From: Flavobacterium aquaticum
GTDB taxonomy: Bacteria > Bacteroidota > Bacteroidia > Flavobacteriales > Flavobacteriaceae
Direction: 5' to 3'
DNA: 64,000 nt
NCBI RefSeq assembly: GCF_003259835.1
Contig: NZ_QLMI01000002.1
Span: forward strand, 372,001 to 436,000
Shown piece after piece: positions 26,494-35,387 of this stretch. Position 1 is the stretch's first letter; every line of letters starts with the position of its first letter. The notes beneath the pieces were generated by a model. The model was not told the DNA's origin, made no database searches, and saw only the letters and a program-made list of their open reading frames with translations. The translations under genes and the position numbers were made by a program.

Positions 26494-27039
26494 ATGAAAA
26501 AGAATTCCGTAATAAATTTAACATTTTTATTAACTATTGTGGTTTTATTTAGTTTTAAACCTGAAATTTATGCACAAGAAAACACCGAAAATAAAACAAA
26601 AAGTGATTTTTGGAATCATGTTCAATTTGGTGGCGGACTTGGTTTAGGATTCGGGAGCGGATATGCAGACGTAATGGTTGCGCCAAGTGCCATTTACAAT
26701 TTTAACGACTATGTTTCAGCTGGATTAGGACTTCAATACAACTATGTAAAACAACGTGATTTTTATAATGCTAATATGTATGGCGGAAGTATAATTACCT
26801 TGATTAATCCAATAGCTGAATTACAAATATCTGCCGAATTAGAGCAATTAAGAGTTAACAGAACTTTTGAAGACTTTTACGGAAGTGCTACTCAAGATTT
26901 TTGGAATACAGCACTATTTTTAGGAGCAGGATATCGCAATGAAAATATAACTATTGGAATTCGATATAATGTTTTGCACAAAGACAGAGACAATATTTAT
27001 GCGGAAGCGTTTATGCCGTTTGTGAGAATCTTTTTCTAA
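26494..27039 (+). CDS. small outer-membrane beta-barrel protein of unknown function
   Basis: A 181-residue protein with a signal peptide (hydrophobic 9-24, ending YAQE) and a Gly-rich body of alternating strands (GGGLGLGFGSGYADVMVAPS), ending in VRIFF, as in small outer-membrane barrels. It is divergent from odhA. I recall homologs beside odhA in flavobacteria carrying the product name alpha-ketoglutarate decarboxylase, which nothing in this sequence supports. It has no thiamine-binding or catalytic motif and is probably exported. The role is unknown. Its end overlaps the convergent gene by four bases. Confidence 0.7.
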   Translation: MKKNSVINLTFLLTIVVLFSFKPEIYAQENTENKTKSDFWNHVQFGGGLGLGFGSGYADVMVAPSAIYNFNDYVSAGLGLQYNYVKQRDFYNANMYGGSIITLINPIAELQISAELEQLRVNRTFEDFYGSATQDFWNTALFLGAGYRNENITIGIRYNVLHKDRDNIYAEAFMPFVRIFF

Positions 27040-27386
27040 TATTTATTACGAAACCACACTTTTTGCCATTCACGTTTTAAGACTAAAAATGCAACTTGCT
27101 CCGATAATTCCACTAAATCAGAACCATCTAATTTTTTGATTTGTTCTTCTGGCACATCGATGATGTAGAGTAAATTCAAATATTCGGCAAATTTGTATTG
27201 AATGAGTTTGTAAATTTTTTCTTGAACCAAATTCTTAAACTCGAATGGAAAAATGCTTGATGGTACATCTAAAGATTCATTCGCCAAAGCAAAATCTTTG
27301 TTTACTTGCTCAATCAATTTAAAGTACAAATGTTCTTCTTCGGCTTGCGAGATTAATGCATCAATATTTGCTGGTGGATTATACAT
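27036..27386 (-). CDS. conserved-looking small cytoplasmic protein, unknown function
   Basis: A 116-residue protein starting at MYNPPANIDALISQAEEE. A longer version begins with TTG at 27398 but enters the repeat-rich spacer, so the ATG at 27386 is preferred. It is mostly helical and acidic, with Leu/Tyr-rich segments (YKLIQYKFAEYLNLLYIIDVP) and no membrane helix or signal. No family is recognised. It lies downstream of the polyprenyl synthase gene on the same strand, separated by a 106-base spacer holding a hairpin. Confidence 0.65.
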   Translation of the reverse strand: MYNPPANIDALISQAEEEHLYFKLIEQVNKDFALANESLDVPSSIFPFEFKNLVQEKIYKLIQYKFAEYLNLLYIIDVPEEQIKKLDGSDLVELSEQVAFLVLKREWQKVWFRNKY

Positions 27387-27401
27387 TTTCAAGTTCAATT
27401 A

Positions 27402-27473
27402 CAAGTTCAAAAGTCAAATTCAATTACAAAAAACAATATCAATTACAAGTTTTAAAATTGAATTTTGAACTTG
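27402..27473 (-). repeat. word-repeat hairpin between the polyprenyl synthase and the small downstream gene
   Basis: CAAGTTCAA and AATTCAATT in the + arm 27402-27425 match, as an inverted repeat, the arm 27456-27473. This gives 9+9 paired bases with a six-base bulge. The word TTGTAATTGA occurs three times on the minus strand within this stretch. Confidence 0.6.
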
Positions 27474-27492
27474 ATTTTGCCATTGCACTTGA

Positions 27493-28467
27493 TTACACAT
27501 TTCTTCCCATTAAATTCTCTCCAAAAGCTTTTAAAATGGCTTTCTTTTCAGCTTCGATATCCATTTTTTCTAAAGTTTCAAATGCTTTAAAAGTATAGTC
27601 TTGAATCGCTTTTTTAGTCGCTTCGCTTGCACCAGAAGCATTAAAAATGGCTTTTACAGATTCTATTTTATCGTTATTATCTGATGGCTGAATCGAAAAC
27701 AAATGCAACAATTGTTGTTTTTCTTCTGGTTTTGAAAACTCAATTGCTTTTAAGTATAAATAGGTTTTTTTGTTTTCAATAATGTCTCCACCAACTTGTT
27801 TTCCAAAAGTTTCTGGATTACCAAATGCGTCTAAATAATCGTCTTGTAGTTGGAAGGCAATTCCTAAATTGAGTCCGAAATCATAAATCAAATCCGCATT
27901 TTCATCAGAAGTTTCGGCTACAATTGCTCCCATTTTCATAGCAGCACCAACTAAAACAGCTGTTTTGTATTCAATCATTTTTAGGTATTCTGGAATGGTA
28001 ACATCGTCACGCATTTCAAAATCCACATCATATTGTTGTCCTTCGCAAACTTCTAAAGCGGTTTTACTGAATAATTTTGCTAATTTCTGGAATGTTGCTG
28101 GTTCATAATTTTCAAAAAATTGATAGGCTAAAATTAGCATCGCATCACCCGATAAAATTCCGGTATTCAAATCCCATTTTTCATGAACGGTTTGATTACC
28201 TCTTCGCAAAGGAGCATCGTCCATAATATCATCGTGAATTAATGAAAAATTATGAAAAACCTCAACCGCAGTAGCCGCAGGAATTGCTTTCTCGCAATCA
28301 ACATTAAAAACTTCGCTTGCCATTAAGGTCAAAACGGGACGCATTCTTTTTCCACCAAGCGATAAAATATACTCGATAGGTTCGTATAAATTTTTAGGTT
28401 CTTTATTGGAAACAATTTGAGAAAAATGATTTGCCATTTTCTCCTGATAGTACGATATAGAATGCAT
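27493..28467 (-). CDS. polyprenyl (farnesyl/geranylgeranyl) diphosphate synthase
   Basis: A 324-residue trans-prenyltransferase that condenses isopentenyl diphosphate onto an allylic diphosphate. The first Asp-rich motif is DDIMD at 79-83, followed by APLRRG. The second is FQLQDDYLDAFG near 205. GGKRMRP at 39-45 binds diphosphate. A Phe lies five residues before the first motif (FSLIHDD), a position where bulky residues limit chain length, so a short product (C15-C20) is more likely than a long quinone chain. That last point is inference. It is divergent from the TetR gene and precedes the small unknown gene. Confidence 0.9.
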   Translation of the reverse strand: MHSISYYQEKMANHFSQIVSNKEPKNLYEPIEYILSLGGKRMRPVLTLMASEVFNVDCEKAIPAATAVEVFHNFSLIHDDIMDDAPLRRGNQTVHEKWDLNTGILSGDAMLILAYQFFENYEPATFQKLAKLFSKTALEVCEGQQYDVDFEMRDDVTIPEYLKMIEYKTAVLVGAAMKMGAIVAETSDENADLIYDFGLNLGIAFQLQDDYLDAFGNPETFGKQVGGDIIENKKTYLYLKAIEFSKPEEKQQLLHLFSIQPSDNNDKIESVKAIFNASGASEATKKAIQDYTFKAFETLEKMDIEAEKKAILKAFGENLMGRNV

Positions 28468-28557
28468 TATTTGAATTTTTTGCTAAAATACTCCAATATT
28501 CTGAAATGAGACGAATATATCAAATGTTAAATTTATGTAAAAACAATGGAAACTATT

Positions 28558-28587
28558 TTGGTGTTAAAAGTTTCCTACATACATTTG
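28558..28587 (+). promoter_or_regulatory. promoter of the TetR-tolC-efflux operon
   Basis: TTG (28558-28560), a 19-base gap, then TACATTTG (28580-28587). The expected transcription start near 28591 lies downstream of the ATG at 28506, so translation must begin at 28626 or 28629. Confidence 0.75.
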
Positions 28588-28625
28588 TACCCGAAAATAA
28601 AATCCAAAAAAGCGATTTTAGAAAA

Positions 28626-29225
28626 ATGATGAAAGATAAAATTATAAATAAAGCGAAAGAAATGTTTTTGAGACTTGGTTTCAAGAGCATTACTATGGAT
28701 GATATTGCTTGCGAAATGTGTATTTCAAAAAAAACGATTTACAAGTATTTCAGCAATAAAGATGTTTTAATTGAACAAAGTGTTGAATTAGTTCACAAAG
28801 AAGTTCATGAAACGATAAACCAAATTGTATCTAAAAACTTTAATGCAATTGAAGAAAATTTCGAAATTAAAAGAATGTTTAGAGAAATGTTTCGTTCTGC
28901 AGAATCTTCACCTATTTATCAGTTAAAAAAACACTATCCTGAAGTTTATTCAAAGGCTTTAAGTACTCAAATTGAAGTATGTGAAACGTGTTTTAGAGAT
29001 AACATTCTTAAAGGAATAAAAGAAGGTTTATACCGAGAAAATTTAGATGTTGACAATTACGTGAAATTTTATTACACGTTAATTTTTAATATCAACGAAA
29101 ATACGATGTTAGAAAAAGACGCACATGAGTTAGAAGTAAAAGCCTTAGAATATCACATTAGAGCAATGGCAACATTAGCTGGAATTATCGAATTAGAAAA
29201 ACACCTTAAAAATCCAATTATATAA
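28626..29225 (+). CDS. TetR/AcrR family transcriptional regulator
   Basis: A 199-residue regulator from the ATG at 28626; a second ATG follows directly at 28629. A longer frame starts at 28506 but includes the promoter, so it is rejected. The N-terminal helix-turn-helix (about 5-50) reads AKEMFLRLGFKSITMDDIA, then SKKTIYKYFSNKDVL, the classical TetR signature. The C-terminal helical domain would bind a ligand. It is first in an operon with tolC, adaptor and RND pump genes (gap of three bases to the next ATG) and most likely represses this operon until a pump substrate appears. Confidence 0.93.
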   Translation: MMKDKIINKAKEMFLRLGFKSITMDDIACEMCISKKTIYKYFSNKDVLIEQSVELVHKEVHETINQIVSKNFNAIEENFEIKRMFREMFRSAESSPIYQLKKHYPEVYSKALSTQIEVCETCFRDNILKGIKEGLYRENLDVDNYVKFYYTLIFNINENTMLEKDAHELEVKALEYHIRAMATLAGIIELEKHLKNPII

Positions 29226-29228
29226 ACA

Positions 29229-30569
29229 ATGAAGAAAACAATTCTCATAACATTATTAACTTTTACACTGTCAGTAAGTGCACAAGAAGTGGCACCACTA
29301 ACATTAAAAGATGCTATCACTTTTGCGCTTGAAAACAAAGCAGAAGCTAAGAAGGCCAAATTAGAAGTAGAAAATAGCGAGTATAAAATTCAAGAAGTAC
29401 GTTCGAGAGCTTTACCGCAAATTTCGGCTAATGGAAGCATGACATACAATCCTATTCTTCAATTAAATGCTTTACCAGGCGATTTCTTTGGAGCTCCAGG
29501 AACTACAATTTTAGCACCACTTGGACAAGAATGGAACTCGGTAGCTGGCGTTTCTATAAATCAAGCTTTGTTTGACCAATCAGTATTTACAGGTTTGAAA
29601 GCGGCTAAATCTACAAGAGAATTTTACCAAATAAACGCGCAATTAACTGAAGAACAAGTTATCGAACGTGTTGCAAATGCCTATTATCAAGTATATGTGC
29701 AACAACAAAAACTAATTGTGGTTGATAATAACTTGAAAAACACAAACAAAGTAAAAGACATCATCAAAGGTCAATATGATAATGGTTTAGCTAAAAAAAT
29801 TGATTACGACAGAATTACCGTTCGTGTCAACAATATCAATTCATTACGTCAGCAAATTTTAAATGCGATTTCGCTTCAAGAAAATGCGTTGAAATTTTAT
29901 ATGGGAATGCCGATGGAAAACAAAATCATCATTCCTAATACCGCTTTTGAAGTTACACCACAAGACTTATCATCAACAGCTGATGTTACAGGAAGAACTG
30001 AATATTTGTTACTTAAAAAACAAGAACAATTATTAACCTACCAAAAAAAGGCAGCTCAAGCAGCTTATTATCCAACACTTTCATTAACTGGAAGTTACAA
30101 TTATATTGGTCAAGGTCCAGAAATGCCATTATTTGCAAAACCAGCTGATGGTGTTTATTGGTCAGACTTTTCTTCTATTGGATTAAGTCTAAGAGTTCCA
30201 TTATTTACAGGATTTGGAACAAGAGCAAAAGTAAGACAAGCAAACAATGCATTAAGCTCGATAAAAGTAGATCTAGATGACACAAAATTAGCATTGGATT
30301 TAGCGTTTGATAATGCAAAAAAACAACTTGAAAACAGTTTGATTACTATCAACAATCAAAAGGAAAACGCACAACTTGCTAAAGAAGTTTTTGATAATAC
30401 CAATAACAATTACACACAAGGATTAGCTGCATTAACCGATTTATTAGATGCAGAAAACGCAATGGTTGAAGCACAAAACAATTATACCAGTGCTATTTTA
30501 GAATATAAATTAGCAGAAATTCAATTCATAAAATCAAAAGGCGAACTTAAAACACTAACCAATAAATAA
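29229..30569 (+). CDS. TolC family outer-membrane efflux protein
   Basis: A 446-residue outer-membrane channel subunit with signal peptide (1-19, ending VSAQ). Two homologous halves of long helices carry heptad patterns (AKLEVENSEYKIQEVRSRAL; NNYTQGLAALTDLLDAENAM), separated by short strands that build the barrel. As a trimer it would give the exit duct of the tripartite pump encoded with it. It starts three bases after the TetR stop, and the adaptor gene starts five bases after its own stop. The order outer-membrane protein, adaptor, pump behind a TetR gene is common in flavobacteria. Confidence 0.93.
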   Translation: MKKTILITLLTFTLSVSAQEVAPLTLKDAITFALENKAEAKKAKLEVENSEYKIQEVRSRALPQISANGSMTYNPILQLNALPGDFFGAPGTTILAPLGQEWNSVAGVSINQALFDQSVFTGLKAAKSTREFYQINAQLTEEQVIERVANAYYQVYVQQQKLIVVDNNLKNTNKVKDIIKGQYDNGLAKKIDYDRITVRVNNINSLRQQILNAISLQENALKFYMGMPMENKIIIPNTAFEVTPQDLSSTADVTGRTEYLLLKKQEQLLTYQKKAAQAAYYPTLSLTGSYNYIGQGPEMPLFAKPADGVYWSDFSSIGLSLRVPLFTGFGTRAKVRQANNALSSIKVDLDDTKLALDLAFDNAKKQLENSLITINNQKENAQLAKEVFDNTNNNYTQGLAALTDLLDAENAMVEAQNNYTSAILEYKLAEIQFIKSKGELKTLTNK

Positions 30570-30574
30570 TTAAA

Positions 30575-31642
30575 ATGAAAAAGACAATCATAACCATAGT
30601 AATCATTTTAGCCTCATTAGGTTTAATCGGATTTATATTAACTAAAAACAAAACAGAAAACGAAGCTAAAACAGCAATCGTAGCTGAAAAAAACGCGTCA
30701 GTTTCTGTAAAAGTTGATACGGTAAAAACAGAAGAAGTTTCATTAGATTTCGTATCAAACGGAAACTTTGAGCCAATTCAAGAGTTAAAATTTTCTGCTG
30801 AAAAATCTGGAAAAGTAACTCAAGTTTTAGTTAAAGAAGGTGATTATGTAAAAGCCGGACAAACACTTGCTATTGTAAGAAGCGATGTTATTAACGTTAA
30901 TGCGCAAAACGCAAATGCAGTATATCAAAACGCTGTTGCAGATTATACACGATTTGAAAATGCTTTTAAAACAGGTGGTGTAACGAAACAACAATTAGAC
31001 CAAGCAAGATTAGCAATGGTAAATGCAAAAGCTAATTTAACTCAAGCTAACATCAACGTAGGTGATACTAGAATTAAAGCGCCAATTAGCGGTTTTATCA
31101 ATAAAAAATTCATTGAACCAGGATCTATTTTATCTGGAATGCCACCAACAGAATTATTCGAAATTGTAAACGTATCTAAATTAAAATTAAAAGTTACGGT
31201 TAACGAAAGTCAAGTTGCAAGTTTAAAAGTAGGAAGCGTAATTAAAGTAGGTTCAAACGTGTATCCTGACAAAGAATTTACTGGAAAAATTACTTTCATC
31301 GCTCCAAAAGCAGATGCAAGTTTAAATTTCCCTGTTGAAATTGAAATTACAAACAATACTTCAAACGACTTAAAAGCAGGTATGTACGGTACAGCAAAAT
31401 TTGCTTCGAACCAACAAAAACAAACGTTGAAAATTGTACCAAGAAATGCATTTGTAGGAAGTGTTAGCAGCAACGAAATTTTTGTAATTGAAAACGGAAC
31501 AGCTAAACTTAAAAAAGTAACAGCAGGTAGAATTTTAGGAGATAAAGTAGAAATCTTAGACGGATTATCTAACGGAGAAATCGTAATTGTAACTGGACAA
31601 ATCAACTTACAAGACGGAAACGCTGTTGAAGTTATTAAATAA
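30575..31642 (+). CDS. RND efflux periplasmic adaptor (membrane fusion protein)
   Basis: A 355-residue HlyD/AcrA-like adaptor. One N-terminal hydrophobic segment (5-23) anchors it or serves as a signal. The lipoyl-like halves flank a short helical hairpin (about 80-170; EKSGKVTQVLVKEGDYVKAG and ISGFINKKFIEPGSILSG), followed by beta-barrel and membrane-proximal domains to the end. It joins the inner-membrane pump to TolC. No lipobox cysteine is seen. It lies between the tolC and pump genes with gaps of five and eight bases. Confidence 0.93.
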   Translation: MKKTIITIVIILASLGLIGFILTKNKTENEAKTAIVAEKNASVSVKVDTVKTEEVSLDFVSNGNFEPIQELKFSAEKSGKVTQVLVKEGDYVKAGQTLAIVRSDVINVNAQNANAVYQNAVADYTRFENAFKTGGVTKQQLDQARLAMVNAKANLTQANINVGDTRIKAPISGFINKKFIEPGSILSGMPPTELFEIVNVSKLKLKVTVNESQVASLKVGSVIKVGSNVYPDKEFTGKITFIAPKADASLNFPVEIEITNNTSNDLKAGMYGTAKFASNQQKQTLKIVPRNAFVGSVSSNEIFVIENGTAKLKKVTAGRILGDKVEILDGLSNGEIVIVTGQINLQDGNAVEVIK

Positions 31643-31650
31643 TAAAACAT

Positions 31651-34600
31651 ATGAAATTAGCAGAAATATCGATCAAACGTCCGTCGTTAGTAATTGTATT
31701 GTTTACAATTCTAACACTTGGTGGACTGTTCAGTTATAGCAATTTAGGCTACGAATTAATTCCTAAATTTGAAACCAACGTAATTACAATTGCCACAATT
31801 TATCCTGGTGCATCGCCAAGTGAAATTGAAAACACGGTAACTAAAAAAATTGAAGATGCCGTAGCTTCTTTAGAAAACATCAAAAAAATTGATGCCAAAT
31901 CGTACGAAAGTTTATCAACCGTATCCATCACTTTAACTTCAAATGCTGATGTTAATATTTCGATGAACGATGCACAACGTAAAATTAACGCCATCATTAG
32001 TGATTTACCAGATGATGCAGAAACACCTTCGTTAACTAAATTCTCCTTGAGTGATTTACCAATTATGACAATTGGTGCCAACGGAAAAATGGACGAAGTT
32101 GCTTTTTACGACTTAATTGATAAAAAATTAGCTCCAATTTTATCTCGTGTTCAAGGTGTTGCGCAAGTAAACATTATTGGTGGACAAGAGAGAGAAATTC
32201 AAGTAAATCTTGATGCCGTAAAAATGCAAGGTTACGGACTTTCGATTCCGCAAGTCCAACAAAATATTTTATCATCAAATTTGGATTTCCCTACAGGAAA
32301 CATTCAAACGCGTGACCAAAAAATATTAATCCGTTTAGCTGGAAAATATAAAAATGTTGAAGAATTAAGAAACTTAATAGTGTCATCAAGAAACGGAATT
32401 CAAGTTCGTTTAGGTGATATTGCAGATGTTCAAGACACGCAAAAAATTGCTGAAAAAGTTGCTCGTGTAGATCAAAAAAGTGCTATTCTTTTGCAAATTG
32501 TAAAACAATCTGATGCAAATGCTGTAGCAGTAAGTGAAGAATTGGTAAAAACCATCAACAAATTAGAGAACGATTATAAATCTAAAGGATTACAATTAGA
32601 AATTGCAAAAGACAGTACTATTTTCACATTAGAAGCAGCAGATGCGGTAGTTCACGATTTACTTATTGCCGTTATATTAGTAGCTTTAGTAATGTTGTTT
32701 TTCTTACACAGTGTTAGAAACTCGTTAATTGTAATGGTTTCGATTCCTGCTTCGTTAATTGCAACTTTCATTGGGATTTACTTAATGGGATACACCTTAA
32801 ACTTAATGAGTTTATTAGGATTATCATTGGTAGTTGGTATCTTGGTGGATGACGCGATTGTGGTATTGGAAAACATTTACCGCCATATGGAAATGGGTAA
32901 AAACAAAGTTCGTGCTGCTTATGATGGAACAGCCGAAATTGGAGGAACCGTAGTATCGATTACCTTAGTAATTGTGGTAGTGTTTTTACCAATTGCAATG
33001 AGTACCGGATTAGTTTCAAACATTATTACGCAATTCTGTGTAACGGTTATTATCTCTACTTTGTTGTCGTTAGTGGCTTCGTTTACTATTATTCCTTGGT
33101 TATCATCAAGATATGGAAAATTAGAACACATTACGGGTAAAAACTTTTTCGGAAGAATCATTCTTGGATTTGAAAGTTATTTAACTCGTTTTACTGACTG
33201 GGTTTCAGGATTATTAAATTGGTGTTTAGACCATTATATTAAAACTATCGCGGTTGTTTTAGTATTGTTCTTTGGTTCAACCATCGGATTAATGGGTGGT
33301 GGATTTATTGGAGGAGAATTCTTCGCAGCATCTGATAGTGGTGAGTTTTTAGTTCAAATTGAAATGCCAAAAGACGCTTCGTTAGAACAAACCAACTTTA
33401 TGACACAAAAAGCAGAAGCTTTCTTGAAAAATGAAGAATACGTTCACAGTCAAATTACAACTATTGGTCAAACTAGTGAAGGTTTAGGAGCTTCTCAAGC
33501 AACTGCTTATAAATCGGAGATTAACGTAAAAATGGTTGGTTTAGACAAACGTGATGAACCAGCAAACGTTTATGCTGCCAAAACAAAACGTAAATTAGAG
33601 AAAATCTTAGTTGGAGCAAAAGTTAAAACAGTTCCAGTAGGTATTTTAGGAACTGCTGAAGACGCTACTTTAGGTTTAATTGTTACGGGTCCGAATGTAG
33701 AAACAGCTATGGCATTTGCTAAAGCTGCTGAAAGAGAATTACGTACGATTCCTGGAGCAACAGAAATTGAATTATCAGTAGAAGACGGAAATCCTGAAGT
33801 AAATGTTCAGGTTGACAGAGATAAAATGGCAGCTCTTGGATTGAGTTTACAAACAGTAGGTATGACAATGCAAACTGCATTTAGTGGAAACACTGATGGT
33901 AAATTTAGAGCTGGAGAATATGAATACGACATCAACATTAAATATAATGCATTCGACAGAAAAAGTATTGCAGATGTAAGTAACTTAATTTTCATTAACG
34001 ATAGAGGAGAACAAATTAAATTAATTCAATTTGCAACCGTTTCTGAAAGTTCTGGTCCAAGTGAATTAGAACGTAGAGACAAATCAGCATCTGTAACTGT
34101 AAAAGGTCAAAATGTGGGTGTTGCTTCAGGAACTATTGTTTCGCAATGGCAAGAAAAAATTGATAAGTTAGAAAAACCAACAGGTGTAGATTATATTTGG
34201 GGTGGTGATATGGAAAATCAATCTGAAGGTTTTGGAACACTTGGAATTGCTTTATTAGCTGCTATTATCTTGGTTTACCTTGTAATGGTTTCGTTATACG
34301 ACAGTTTTGTGCATCCATTTGTAGTATTGTTTGCGATTCCACTTTCGTTCATTGGAGCTATGCTAGCTTTAGCTTTAACAAACAATACATTGAATATTTT
34401 CACCATTTTAGGTATCATCATGCTAATTGGTCTGGTGTGTAAAAATGCGATTATGTTGGTGGATTATACGAATCAAAGACGTAAAGCAGGAGAAAGTATT
34501 AGAACCGCATTAATTCAAGCGAATCATGCAAGGTTACGTCCAATTTTAATGACTACAATTGCGATGGTATTTGGTATGTTCCCAATTGCATTAGCTTCTG

Positions 34601-34827
34601 GTGCTGGAGCAGAATGGAAAAACGGTTTGGCTTGGGTAATTATTGGTGGATTAATTTCATCATTATTCTTAACCTTAATTGTGGTTCCTGTAATTTATGA
34701 AATCATGGAGAAAATAATCGCTAAATTCTCTAAAGGAGAAAAAACAGATTATGAAGCTGAAATGGTTGCCGATTATGTTCACACAGAATTAAGTGAAGAC
34801 GGTTTTAATCCGAAACACACATTATAA
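31651..34827 (+). CDS. RND efflux permease (AcrB/HAE1-like)
   Basis: A 1058-residue proton-driven multidrug-type pump of the inner membrane. It has twelve helices in two groups of six, each preceded by a large periplasmic loop. TM4 carries the proton-relay aspartates in GLSLVVGILVDDAIVVLENIY. The second half has the corresponding GIIMLIGLVCKNAIMLVDYTN with the key lysine. The length matches AcrB and relatives. The substrate cannot be read from sequence. It is the last gene of the operon and is followed by a strong terminator. Confidence 0.95.
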   Translation: MKLAEISIKRPSLVIVLFTILTLGGLFSYSNLGYELIPKFETNVITIATIYPGASPSEIENTVTKKIEDAVASLENIKKIDAKSYESLSTVSITLTSNADVNISMNDAQRKINAIISDLPDDAETPSLTKFSLSDLPIMTIGANGKMDEVAFYDLIDKKLAPILSRVQGVAQVNIIGGQEREIQVNLDAVKMQGYGLSIPQVQQNILSSNLDFPTGNIQTRDQKILIRLAGKYKNVEELRNLIVSSRNGIQVRLGDIADVQDTQKIAEKVARVDQKSAILLQIVKQSDANAVAVSEELVKTINKLENDYKSKGLQLEIAKDSTIFTLEAADAVVHDLLIAVILVALVMLFFLHSVRNSLIVMVSIPASLIATFIGIYLMGYTLNLMSLLGLSLVVGILVDDAIVVLENIYRHMEMGKNKVRAAYDGTAEIGGTVVSITLVIVVVFLPIAMSTGLVSNIITQFCVTVIISTLLSLVASFTIIPWLSSRYGKLEHITGKNFFGRIILGFESYLTRFTDWVSGLLNWCLDHYIKTIAVVLVLFFGSTIGLMGGGFIGGEFFAASDSGEFLVQIEMPKDASLEQTNFMTQKAEAFLKNEEYVHSQITTIGQTSEGLGASQATAYKSEINVKMVGLDKRDEPANVYAAKTKRKLEKILVGAKVKTVPVGILGTAEDATLGLIVTGPNVETAMAFAKAAERELRTIPGATEIELSVEDGNPEVNVQVDRDKMAALGLSLQTVGMTMQTAFSGNTDGKFRAGEYEYDINIKYNAFDRKSIADVSNLIFINDRGEQIKLIQFATVSESSGPSELERRDKSASVTVKGQNVGVASGTIVSQWQEKIDKLEKPTGVDYIWGGDMENQSEGFGTLGIALLAAIILVYLVMVSLYDSFVHPFVVLFAIPLSFIGAMLALALTNNTLNIFTILGIIMLIGLVCKNAIMLVDYTNQRRKAGESIRTALIQANHARLRPILMTTIAMVFGMFPIALASGAGAEWKNGLAWVIIGGLISSLFLTLIVVPVIYEIMEKIIAKFSKGEKTDYEAEMVADYVHTELSEDGFNPKHTL

Positions 34828-34833
34828 AAACAA

Positions 34834-34864
34834 AAAAGTCCCGATTAAATCGGGACTTTTTTTA
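34834..34864 (+). terminator. terminator of the efflux operon
   Basis: AGTCCCGATT and AATCGGGACT (34838-34858) form a hairpin flanked by A- and T-runs. The sequence is identical to the terminator after the cold-shock gene (38781-38801). Confidence 0.9.
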
Positions 34865-34878
34865 TACTTTAAATTGAA

Positions 34879-35223
34879 TTAATTTTTAACTAAAACATCT
34901 TTTGACCATTTTTTCACTTCAGCAATTCTGCTATCTGAAAAATCAACTTCACTTAATGTTGTATCACTCCAAAAAAACCATTTTCCAGTTTTAGCTCCTT
35001 TGTTGTATTCTCCGATTGATTGTTTGCTACCATCTTCGTTGTAAGCCATCCATTTTCCATGTAATTTTCCGTCTAAGTAATATCCTTCTTGTTTTACTTG
35101 TCCGTTATCATAATAATATGTTGCTTTTACCATTTGGTCAACCACTTCAAATTTTGGTTTTACTTCTTGTGCAAATGACAAACTCGAAACCAATAAAACT
35201 ACTGCAATCACTACTTTTTTCAT
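34879..35223 (-). CDS. secreted MORN-repeat (YwqK-like) protein
   Basis: A 114-residue protein with a signal peptide (1-18, ending LSFAQ). Residues 36-85 contain MORN-variant repeats (YYYDNGQVKQEGYYLDGKL, HGKWMAYNEDG, KTGKWFFWSD), each built around Tyr/Trp, Gly and Lys. Such repeats form a small beta meander. No enzyme activity is expected, and a role in the envelope is possible. The gene stands alone between the efflux terminator and the TlpA-like gene. Another protein in this window (54431) has one similar repeat. Confidence 0.75.
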   Translation of the reverse strand: MKKVVIAVVLLVSSLSFAQEVKPKFEVVDQMVKATYYYDNGQVKQEGYYLDGKLHGKWMAYNEDGSKQSIGEYNKGAKTGKWFFWSDTTLSEVDFSDSRIAEVKKWSKDVLVKN

Positions 35224-35332
35224 ACTCTTTTCTTTTTTAGGTTAACATTACAGTAACAAATATAAAATATATTTTACAATAAAAAAACTTTTACTTAACA
35301 ATTTGGTAACATTAGATAAAAACTTAACATTG

Positions 35333-35363
35333 AAAAAGCCAATACGTAATATATTGGCTTTAA
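35333..35363 (-). terminator. hairpin terminator after the TlpA-like gene
   Basis: AAAGCCAATA (35335-35344) pairs perfectly with TATTGGCTTT (35352-35361) around a seven-base loop, followed by T-rich sequence on the minus strand. Confidence 0.8.
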
Positions 35364-35387
35364 ACTAAATATAAAATATATCCTAAA

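Noticed and set aside
28506..28625. 40-residue N-terminal extension of the TetR protein
   Set aside because: A good promoter (28558-28587) lies inside it, so this part is not transcribed from the operon promoter.
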